Shown: piece by piece, positions 41,691 through 48,410 of the stretch
Layout: the number at the start of each line of letters is the position of its first letter
Position numbering within the stretch: the stretch's first letter is position 1
NCBI GenBank assembly: GCA_905236755.1
Contig: CAJOCR010000021.1
Coordinates: 1 to 50,476, forward strand
Direction of reading: 5' to 3'
DNA from: an uncultured Prevotella sp.
GTDB taxonomy: Bacteria > Bacteroidota > Bacteroidia > Bacteroidales > Bacteroidaceae
DNA: 50,476 nucleotides
Notes under the pieces: generated by a model
What the model was told of the DNA's origin: nothing
What the model saw: only the letters and a program-made list of their open reading frames with translations
The model's database searches: none
Translations under genes and position numbers: made by a program

Positions 41691-43205
41691 TTAGCCCCTC
41701 CTTTGGTTTTCGTGTCCTTCAACGTATATTGCTGAGAATGGGCGTGCAGGGCATAGGTTCTCGCATGCTCCGCAGCCAATGCAGCGTTCTTCGTTTACTG
41801 CTGGAACGAGTGGTGATGCGTCGTCGTTATCGTCTAATGGTACCATCTGTATTGCTCCCACAGGACAATGGCGTTCGCAGTTGCCACAGTCAACACCATC
41901 GGTGATGATTACGCAGTTTTTCTTCACCCATACGGCGTGTCCCACGTGGGTAGCTGATTTCTCGGCTAAGGTGATGGGTTTTATAGCGCCTGTTGGACAT
42001 ACTTCTGAACAGCGGTGACACTCTGGACGGCAGTAGCCTTTCTCATACGACATCACTGGTTGCATGAAATGCAATGGGTCGGTAGATGGGCGCAACACGT
42101 CGTTAGGACACTCGGCAACGCATAGCTGACATGCTGTGCAGTGTTGTGCCATGTGGTCGGCAGAGAGTGAGCCTGGTGGTGTTATTGGTGTCTGGCGGTT
42201 AGGTTTTTCCTTATCGATGATTGGTGCCAGTCCGCCTTCTATCTGTTTTGTTTTCTGTGCTAAGGCTGCCGTTGCTGTTGTGGCGAGGGCTGCAAGCAGG
42301 AATGTACGCTTGCTGTCGTCGATGCTCTCGTGACTCTCTTCTGGCTTTTCGTGGTCGTCGTTGTTATTGCTGATGGTTACCTCTGACGACATACGACGGC
42401 CGTAGCGCAGGGCTCCGAAATTGCATTTTGAGATGCAGTCGCCACATACTATGCAGCGTGAGTAGTCAACGGTGTGTGTCTTGAAGTCTATACATGCAGC
42501 CTTGCAGTTTTTACTGCATAGTGAGCAGTTGCGACATTTGTCTTCGTCGAAATATATCTTCAGCCATGAGAAGCGACTGAAGAAGCTGAGCATAGTGCCT
42601 ACAGGACAGATGGTGTTGCAGTAGGTTCTGCCGTTGCGCCATGCGAGGACGGCTACGACGATGAGTGTTACTGCTGCAACAACGAATGTTGATGTGGCAC
42701 GTATCCATACGCTCTTTTCGTAGAACATATAGCTGTCGGCTTTCTCGGCAACGAAGGCAAGGAGGTTGTTGCCGAGAAGGTATATTGGCTGGAAGAGGTT
42801 CTGTGCTATTCGTCCGAAGCTACTGTATGGTGCCAGCAGGGCTGCTATGCCGCCAATGCCTGCTACAAGCAGTGCCAGCCAGATGACGAGCATGGCATAG
42901 CGTAGGATTTTCTTTTCTTTGGAATAGGTGTATCTGTTTTTCTTGCGTTTCTTTCCTATCCATGCTATGATGTCTTGCATCACTCCCATAGGGCAGATGA
43001 CAGAACAGTATATTCTGCCGAAGATAAGTGTGAGAACAACAAGGCTCACGATGACTGCTGCATTTAATGCTAATACAGCTGGAAGGAACTGCACCTTAGC
43101 CATCCAACCAAGATAGGTGTGGAGGGTTCCTGTGAAGTCTATAAACAGCAGCGTTATTCCAATGAAGAAGATTGCTGCAAGTGTGATTCTAATCTTTCTT
43201 AGCAT
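41691..43205 (-). CDS. NapH-NapG-type fused polyferredoxin with internal twin-arginine-like segment
   Basis: 504 aa. Residues 1-270 are NapH-like: four membrane helices (about 7-24, 42-62, 103-124, 171-188), CxxxCP motifs at C67/C71 and C196/C200, then a cytosolic two-cluster ferredoxin (Cys 224-261). Residues 298-317 (SKRTFLLAALATTATAALAQ) form a fifth hydrophobic segment with a Lys-Arg version of the Tat motif and an AxA-like end. Residues 350-490 hold four CxxCxxC-type clusters (C356..366, C392..403, C431..447, C475..485), as in periplasmic NapG/MauG-type ferredoxins. It probably takes electrons from quinol across the membrane. Next to tatAC and a Tat-signal reductase. Confidence 0.85.
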   Translation of the reverse strand: MLRKIRITLAAIFFIGITLLFIDFTGTLHTYLGWMAKVQFLPAVLALNAAVIVSLVVLTLIFGRIYCSVICPMGVMQDIIAWIGKKRKKNRYTYSKEKKILRYAMLVIWLALLVAGIGGIAALLAPYSSFGRIAQNLFQPIYLLGNNLLAFVAEKADSYMFYEKSVWIRATSTFVVAAVTLIVVAVLAWRNGRTYCNTICPVGTMLSFFSRFSWLKIYFDEDKCRNCSLCSKNCKAACIDFKTHTVDYSRCIVCGDCISKCNFGALRYGRRMSSEVTISNNNDDHEKPEESHESIDDSKRTFLLAALATTATAALAQKTKQIEGGLAPIIDKEKPNRQTPITPPGSLSADHMAQHCTACQLCVAECPNDVLRPSTDPLHFMQPVMSYEKGYCRPECHRCSEVCPTGAIKPITLAEKSATHVGHAVWVKKNCVIITDGVDCGNCERHCPVGAIQMVPLDDNDDASPLVPAVNEERCIGCGACENLCPARPFSAIYVEGHENQRRG

Positions 43206-43231
43206 AATGCGTTTGTATAATATTGTTTCGA

Positions 43232-43444
43232 GAATTACGAATTTTGAATGTTGAATTTGGAGTTAGTCGGCTACGCCGATTATATAATTATGAATTATTC
43301 AATTAAAATTATTATTGCTTTACCTCCCTATCGGGAACAGCCAGCTTCGCAGTCACTATTCATTATTCACTACTCATTATTCACTATTCACTATTCACTA
43401 CGGTCAGAGACCGTCTGATGGCTTTATCATTTCTCATTTATCAT
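43232..43444. repeat. Spacer of heptad tracts and hairpins between polyferredoxin and tatC
   Basis: GAATTAC GAATTTT GAATGTT GAATTTG (43232-43259), then hairpin TCGGC-TAC-GCCGA (43267-43279). A seven-unit tract 43353-43401 (consensus TCAyTAy) is followed by CGGTC-AGA-GACCG, and TTATCAT TTCTCAT TTATCAT (43424-43444) runs into the tatC stop codon. No promoter box for the polyferredoxin gene was found here, so it is probably read through from tatA. Confidence 0.8.
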
Positions 43445-44226
43445 TTAGCGGCACAAGCCGCGCATATGAGAATGCTTGCTTCATACAGCACCCATATTGG
43501 CAGGCTGACGATACACAGTGTGAAGATGTCGGCTGTTGGGGTGATGACGGCTGCAATGATGAGGATGGCTACTATGGCGTGGCGGCGGTATTTCTTCATC
43601 CATTGTGCTTTGATGATACCGAACTTGGCGAGTAACCAGCTTATCACTGGCAGTTCGAAGATTATTCCGAAGACCAACGACATCATGAGCAGGGTGTCCA
43701 TATAGCTTTGCAGGGAAAGCATATTTTTTACTTCTTCACTGACTGAGTAGGTGCCTAAGAAACGAACGGTCAAGGGGAAGATGATGAAATAATCGACTAT
43801 GGTGCCAACAATAAACATCAGATAGCTTGAGCCTACCACCGACAGGGTGTATTTACGTTCGTTAGTATATAGGGCTGGCCGAATAAACTGATAGAGCAGA
43901 TAGAGGATAAAGGGAGCAGCTATGATAAGACCGAAATAACAGGCTGTCTTCAGATGAATCATGAATTGCTCGGTGAGTCCGATATTCACAAGCTGCAGAC
44001 TGAATGGTTCGGCTCCCATGAGCTTGTATGTGATGAAATCGCTCTTGCTTGGTGCAAGCACTATGTTGAAAAGGGTGTCTTTGAAAAAGAATGCCACTAC
44101 TGTGGTGACAGCAACAACAAAGAGCATGCGGATAATGCTTGAACGAAGAACATCAAGGTGCTCCCAAAAAGTCATCGCTTCCTCTTCCTGTTCAGTAGTG
44201 ATAGGGTGGGAAGGGTGTTCTGACAT
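43441..44226 (-). CDS. tatC: Twin-arginine translocase subunit TatC
   Basis: 261 aa. Conserved N-terminus MTFWEHLDVLRSSIIRMLFV with the cytosolic Glu-His-Leu-x-Leu-R pattern, six membrane helices, the FxLP-type segment FGIIFELPVISWLLAKFGII, and a C-terminal helix. TatC recognises the twin-arginine signal. The last codons are formed partly from a hairpin and heptad tract. It shares TAATG with the tatA stop (1-bp overlap). Confidence 0.95.
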   Translation of the reverse strand: MSEHPSHPITTEQEEEAMTFWEHLDVLRSSIIRMLFVVAVTTVVAFFFKDTLFNIVLAPSKSDFITYKLMGAEPFSLQLVNIGLTEQFMIHLKTACYFGLIIAAPFILYLLYQFIRPALYTNERKYTLSVVGSSYLMFIVGTIVDYFIIFPLTVRFLGTYSVSEEVKNMLSLQSYMDTLLMMSLVFGIIFELPVISWLLAKFGIIKAQWMKKYRRHAIVAILIIAAVITPTADIFTLCIVSLPIWVLYEASILICAACAAK

Positions 44227-44426
44227 TATTCCTCGTTGTTTTTCTTTGTTTCTTCTTTCTTGTCTTGAAGTGGTGCGTTGATTTCGTTTTCTATTCCGTT
44301 AACGCCATCCTTAAAGCTTTTAACGCCTTTGCCAAGGCCTTTCATGAGTTCTGGAATTTTCTTTCCTCCGAAGAGAAGGAGCACTACAAGGGCAATGAGA
44401 AGAATCTCTGGTAATCCTAAGTTCAT
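44226..44426 (-). CDS. tatA: Twin-arginine translocase subunit TatA
   Basis: 66 aa. One N-terminal membrane helix ([15 protein letters not shown]), [16 protein letters not shown], and an amphipathic helix followed by a charged tail: the TatA pattern. No TatB is present, so this is a minimal TatAC system. A -7 box (TATATTTG, - strand, 44459-44466) precedes it. Confidence 0.95.
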   Translation of the reverse strand: MNLGLPEILLIALVVLLLFGGKKIPELMKGLGKGVKSFKDGVNGIENEINAPLQDKKEETKKNNEE

Positions 44427-44458
44427 AATAGTAATAGTTTATTTGATCAATAATGCTG

Positions 44459-44466
44459 CAAATATA
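44459..44466 (-). promoter_or_regulatory. -7 box of the tatAC cluster
   Basis: TATATTTG on the - strand; start of transcription near 44452, 26 nt before the ATG. No good -33 box. Confidence 0.45.
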
Positions 44467-44497
44467 AATAAAAAAAATGGTATTCCATTTTTTTAAT

Positions 44498-44613
44498 GTT
44501 GAATTTTGAATTTTGAATTACGAATTGGTCGCACTTCGTGCGATTATTCAATTACGAATTATAGAATTACGAATTAGGAATTTGAAATTACGAATTGGTC
44601 GCACTTTGTGCGA
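44498..44613. repeat. Two identical-stem hairpins 70 bp apart joined by seven heptads
   Basis: Four heptads (GTTGAAT TTTGAAT TTTGAAT TACGAAT) lead to hairpin TCGCAC-TTC-GTGCGA (44529-44543). Seven exact heptads follow (44544-44592), then TCGCAC-TTT-GTGCGA (44599-44613). The hairpins start exactly 70 bp apart. Confidence 0.9.
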
Positions 44614-45148
44614 TGTTGAGTTATTTAATTTTGAATTTATCTAAGTAGCAAGGTTTTATGCGCTTGGTTAGCCCTTTCCTACTGGAGAGGGATGGGAGAG
44701 GCTCATAATTTCTATTACTCAATGAACTCGCTACGCTCAGACAGCATTTCGTATCTCGTTGCTCAACTAAAGTTGAGACTCGATATAATAAAAAAAACTT
44801 GCACGCTCTAAAGACCTTTTCGTGCGGAACCAAAGGTCATCGACCGAAGGGAGATAATGCCGACAGCTGCTGCTTGAGTTCTCTGACTGAGCGCTTGCAG
44901 TCAACGAAGTTGGTGCAAACATTAAAGTGAAGGAAGTAACGTTAGGCTTGCGCCCATATTTTTTTTGAAATTTGAAATTTGAACTTTATGATTACATTCA
45001 ATGTTCAATATTCAATATTCAATGTTCAATATTACTTCTCTCGTTTATTCGGACGCACCGACTTCGTAGACTGCGTCCACTCGATCAGTGACCTTCGGTT
45101 CAATGTTCAATGTTCAATCGCATTGCCTGCAATGCGTCTGGGAGGGAT
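44614..45148. repeat. Repeat-rich spacer with copies B and C of a mosaic repeat
   Basis: 44668-44704 holds a REP-like hairpin. CTCAAC-TAAA-GTTGAG lies near 44762-44777. Copy B (44827-44937) resembles 37100-37216 and copy C (45051-45101) is a shorter inverted version of B. Heptad tracts: 44964-44984 (TTTGAAA), 44996-45030 (rTTCAAT x5) and 45098-45118 (GTTCAAT x3). No gene. Confidence 0.7.
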
Positions 45149-45182
45149 AAAAAAAAAGCCTGAATCAAATGATTCAGACTTT
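45149..45182 (-). terminator. Terminator of tRNA-Phe
   Basis: On the - strand CTGAATC-ATTT-GATTCAG then nine T, 4 bp after the tRNA 3' end. T-rich on the + side too. Confidence 0.85.
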
Positions 45183-45185
45183 TTG

Positions 45186-45258
45186 TGGTACCTCTTGGAG
45201 TTGAACCAAGGACACATGGATTTTCAGTCCATTGCTCTACCACCTGAGCTAAGGTACC
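45186..45258 (-). tRNA. tRNA-Phe (GAA)
   Basis: 73 nt on the - strand. The acceptor stem pairs 5' GGTACCT with AGGTACC and the discriminator is A; CCA is not encoded. D-arm GCTCAGGTGGTAGAGC. Anticodon loop CTGAAAA with anticodon GAA. T-arm with GGTTCAACTCC. Followed at once by a strong terminator. Confidence 0.97.
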
Positions 45259-45335
45259 GTTCTTGATTGCGGGTGCAAAGGTAAGAGTTTTATTTTAATA
45301 TCTGCAATCCGCAATCAAAAATTAAACTTTGTTAA

Positions 45336-46442
45336 CTATTTGAGTGGATTCCAACCTTGTGCAGTAATATCAAACTCGTTGTTGTCGCGTGTGATGAGTC
45401 TGCAACCGAGGTTTTCGCCTGTTATATAGCCTATTTGTTTTACGCCTTCCATATCTTCTATTTTAGCATGATCGCCGATAGGAACGGTGAAGAGGAGTTC
45501 GTAGTCTTCACCACCATTGAGTGCGCAGGTGGTTACGTTGAGGTTGAACTCTTCAGCTGCTACGGCTGTCTGATAGTCGATAGGGAGGTTCTTCTCATAG
45601 ATGCGGCAACCGCACTTGCTCTGGTGACAGATATGCAAGAGTTCGCTGCTTAGTCCATCAGAGATGTCCATCATTGAGGTTGGATGGATATTGGCTTCAC
45701 GAAGTCGTTGTAACACATCGCCACGTGCCTCTGGTGCCTGCTGGCGCTGCAAGAGGTATTCTTTACCTGCAAAGTCGGGCTGGAAGTCTTCTACTGCCTG
45801 TCGCTTATCGCGAAGGGCTTGCAGTTTGGCTTCGTCTTTGTTTGCCTGTGCCTCGCGTACCTCTTTGTTATATTCTTCTATCTGCTGATAGTAAACAGCC
45901 TTTTCTCTTTCGAGGAGCTGCAATCCCATGTAGCTTGCACCAAGGTCGCCAGTAACACAGATGATATCTGTTTCCTTTGCGCCATTGCGATAGACAATGT
46001 CGTCCTTGTTGGCTTCGCCGATACACGTAATGCTGATAGCCAGACCTGTGCGTGATGATGTGGTGTCGCCACCTACGATATCTACGTTCCAACGGTCGCA
46101 AGCCAGGCGCACTCCCTTGTAGAAATCTTCGAGGTCTTCAACCTTGAAGCGTTTGCCTACGGCAAGGGAGATGGTCATCTGACGTGGTGTACCGTTCATA
46201 GCGAAGATGTCGCTGATGTTGACCATAGCACTCTTGAATCCGAGGTGCTGCATATCCATGTATGTGAGGTCGAAGTGCACACCCTCCATGAGCATGTCGG
46301 TTGTTACAAGAACTTCTTTATCTGGATAGTGCATCACAGCGCAGTCGTCACCAACACCATAAACGGTTGATTCGTTCTTTGGTTCATGGTCTTTGGTGAG
46401 ATGGCGTATGAGTCCGAATTCTCCTAATTCTTTTATTTCCAT
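45336..46442 (-). CDS. thiL: Thiamine-monophosphate kinase
   Basis: 368 aa. PurM/ThiL fold: ELGEFGLIRHLTKDH, DDCAVMHYPDKEVLVTTDML, MVNISDIFAMNGTPRQMTIS, VGGDTTSSRTGLAISITCIG and TGDLGASYMGLQLL, with MDISDGLSSELLHICHQS later. A charged insert of about 45 residues near 195-240 is typical of the Bacteroidota form. It phosphorylates thiamine monophosphate to the diphosphate. Last gene of sppA, lpxK, pnp, thiL; 17 bp after pnp. Confidence 0.93.
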   Translation of the reverse strand: MEIKELGEFGLIRHLTKDHEPKNESTVYGVGDDCAVMHYPDKEVLVTTDMLMEGVHFDLTYMDMQHLGFKSAMVNISDIFAMNGTPRQMTISLAVGKRFKVEDLEDFYKGVRLACDRWNVDIVGGDTTSSRTGLAISITCIGEANKDDIVYRNGAKETDIICVTGDLGASYMGLQLLEREKAVYYQQIEEYNKEVREAQANKDEAKLQALRDKRQAVEDFQPDFAGKEYLLQRQQAPEARGDVLQRLREANIHPTSMMDISDGLSSELLHICHQSKCGCRIYEKNLPIDYQTAVAAEEFNLNVTTCALNGGEDYELLFTVPIGDHAKIEDMEGVKQIGYITGENLGCRLITRDNNEFDITAQGWNPLK

Positions 46443-46459
46443 TTTTGTTTGCTTGTGTG

Positions 46460-47269
46460 TTAGCTACGCTTGATCATTTCTCTGAATATCTCGGTCATGC
46501 GTGGCTGTGCTTCGTTGGCAGCTATCTGCACTTCCTCGTGGCTTACCTGTACAGGTGGTTCGAAACCGCCAAGGTCGGTGATTACGCTGATACCGAATAC
46601 TTTGATACCACAATGACGAGCAACGATAACTTCTGGAACTGTTGACATACCAACGGCATCGCCACCCAGGAGGTGATACATCTTGTACTCATGTGGTGTT
46701 TCGAAGGTTGGGCCTTGCACACCTACGTATGTGCCATGCATTACACGAATGCCTTTTTCTTCAGCAATCTTATCAGCCAAAGCAACGAGCTTGAGGTCGT
46801 AAGGCTCATGCATATCAGGGAAACGAGGACCTGTAGGCATGTTCTTTCCGCGCAGTGGGTGCTCTGGGAAGAGGTTGATATGGTCGGTGATAATCATGAG
46901 GTCGCCAATCTTGAACTCTGGGTTCATACCACCAGAGGCATTGCTTACGAAGAGAGTTTCAATGCCCAGCTCGTACATCACACGTACAGGGAATGTTACT
47001 TCCTTCATGTTGTAGCCCTCATAGAAATGGAATCGTCCTTCCATAGCCATGATGTCTTTGCCACCGAGTTTACCAAAGATGAGTCTTCCTGCATGACCTT
47101 CAACAGTAGATACAGGGAAGTTAGGTATTTCGCTATATGGAAACTCATAGCTGTCGGTAATCTCAGAAGCTAATTGTCCGAGTCCCGTTCCCAAGATGAT
47201 TGCCGTCTTTGGACTTGTTGTCATCTTTTCTCTTAACCAGGATGCTGTTTCTTGAATTTTTTCGTACAT
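46460..47269 (-). CDS. Purine-nucleoside phosphorylase (PNP/MTAP family)
   Basis: 269 aa. Signatures: AIILGTGLGQLASEI, VEGHAGRLIFGKLGGKDIMA, GRFHFYEGYNMKEVTFPVRV, FVSNASGGMNPEFKIGDLMI, VYVGVQGPTFETPHEYKMY-type segment and GMSTVPEVIVARHCGI. Trimeric-class PNP: splits inosine and guanosine with phosphate. Start MYEKIQETASWL agrees with relatives, which places 107 bp of the gene inside the end of lpxK in another frame. Confidence 0.95.
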   Translation of the reverse strand: MYEKIQETASWLREKMTTSPKTAIILGTGLGQLASEITDSYEFPYSEIPNFPVSTVEGHAGRLIFGKLGGKDIMAMEGRFHFYEGYNMKEVTFPVRVMYELGIETLFVSNASGGMNPEFKIGDLMIITDHINLFPEHPLRGKNMPTGPRFPDMHEPYDLKLVALADKIAEEKGIRVMHGTYVGVQGPTFETPHEYKMYHLLGGDAVGMSTVPEVIVARHCGIKVFGISVITDLGGFEPPVQVSHEEVQIAANEAQPRMTEIFREMIKRS

Positions 47270-48344
47270 AGTCTTTTATTTTATTATTGAATGTTTCTTC
47301 TTGTTTATCTTCCATGAACTTCACCTTTATAGGAAGTGTGTAGATATTTTCTTTCACCTTGGAGCTTAGTCCCTGAAGGTCTTTCAGTCGGGTGGCATCT
47401 TTTTCTGTTGTCACAATGATACTTCCTTCAGGCATATTCTCAAAGGCGTTGTTGATATTTGCAATATCTTTCGAGTTGAACTGATGGTGATCGGCAAAAG
47501 TCATCATATTGATGTTGCTTTTGTTTATGTTCATCTCTTGTGTCATGTCAACAATAATCTGCTTAGGAGAGGCAATACCAGTGAGTAGCATTATCTGTCG
47601 GCTTCTCAGTTCTTGCAGTAGTATCTCTCTTTCACCAAACAGTTGTTTTGCGTTGGCATATTCCAGAGTGGTGAAAAACAGACTCTGATATGGGTATAGA
47701 TCCATTGCTTTGCTTAGCACACGGAACTCCATTGGTTTCAGGTCTTTTGGACATTTTGTTATGATAACGATGTCGGCTCTGTCTTTTCCTGATAATGGTT
47801 CGCGCAAACGTCCTGCAGGCATTAGCTTGTCATAGATGATGAGTCGATGGTAGTCAACAAGCAGAATGTTTATTCCTGGCTTAACATAGCGATGTTGGAA
47901 GGCATCGTCGAGCAATATCACATCGGTGTCGTTGGTTTGTTCATCGTTGATGATATGTCGTATGCCTCTGCACCTGTTGCCATCAACAGCTACATGGATA
48001 GTAGGAAATTTCTGCTGCATCTGATAAGGTTCGTCGCCTATAGTGTGCATTGTGCTGTCGTTGGTTGCCAGCTGATAGCCACGACTCTTTCGTTTGTATC
48101 CTCGTGAGAGGACAGCTACCTTAGACTCGTCTTGCAGTAGGCGGATGAGGTATTCCACATGTGGTGTCTTTCCCGAACCTCCTACGGTGATGTTGCCAAC
48201 AGAGATTACGGGCACATCGAATGACTGCTGGGGTAGTATGCCCAGTTCGAAGAGCTGATTACGAATGCCCACCCCTAAGCCGTATAACCAACTTAGGGGT
48301 GTGAGCCATTCGTTTATCTGTATGAAATCTCCTTCTATTCGCAT
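47163..48344 (-). CDS. lpxK: Tetraacyldisaccharide 4'-kinase
   Basis: 393 aa. Walker A VGNITVGGSGKTPHVEYLI (G50-T60), then VAVLSRGYKRKSRGY, IGDEPYQMQQKFP, DVILLDDAFQHRYVKPGINI and GRLREPLSGKDRAD. Phosphorylates the lipid A precursor on the inner face of the inner membrane. The last 30-odd residues (KNSRNSILVKRKDDNKSKDG) are a basic tail encoded within the start of the pnp gene. Follows sppA by 66 bp, a gap holding heptads. Confidence 0.93.
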   Translation of the reverse strand: MRIEGDFIQINEWLTPLSWLYGLGVGIRNQLFELGILPQQSFDVPVISVGNITVGGSGKTPHVEYLIRLLQDESKVAVLSRGYKRKSRGYQLATNDSTMHTIGDEPYQMQQKFPTIHVAVDGNRCRGIRHIINDEQTNDTDVILLDDAFQHRYVKPGINILLVDYHRLIIYDKLMPAGRLREPLSGKDRADIVIITKCPKDLKPMEFRVLSKAMDLYPYQSLFFTTLEYANAKQLFGEREILLQELRSRQIMLLTGIASPKQIIVDMTQEMNINKSNINMMTFADHHQFNSKDIANINNAFENMPEGSIIVTTEKDATRLKDLQGLSSKVKENIYTLPIKVKFMEDKQEETFNNKIKDYVRKNSRNSILVKRKDDNKSKDGNHLGNGTRTISF

Positions 48345-48366
48345 GGTTCTGCGCAGCGCACGCCGC

Positions 48367-48394
48367 TAAATGATAAATAACAAATGATAAATGA
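48367..48394. repeat. Heptad tract between sppA and lpxK
   Basis: TAAATGA TAAATAA CAAATGA TAAATGA, exact 7-bp steps, within the 66-bp gap. Same words as at 37988-38015. Confidence 0.75.
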
Positions 48395-48410
48395 AAAAGA
48401 GTTTCACACT

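Noticed and set aside
40273..43205. Nitrate reductase (nap) locus
   Set aside because: The polyferredoxin is NapH/NapG-like, but no NapA, NapB, NapC or molybdenum enzyme is present.
44621..44833. 70-codon - strand ORF in the tRNA-side spacer
   Set aside because: It reads through REP-like and hairpin repeats; no domain, signal or ribosome site supports it.
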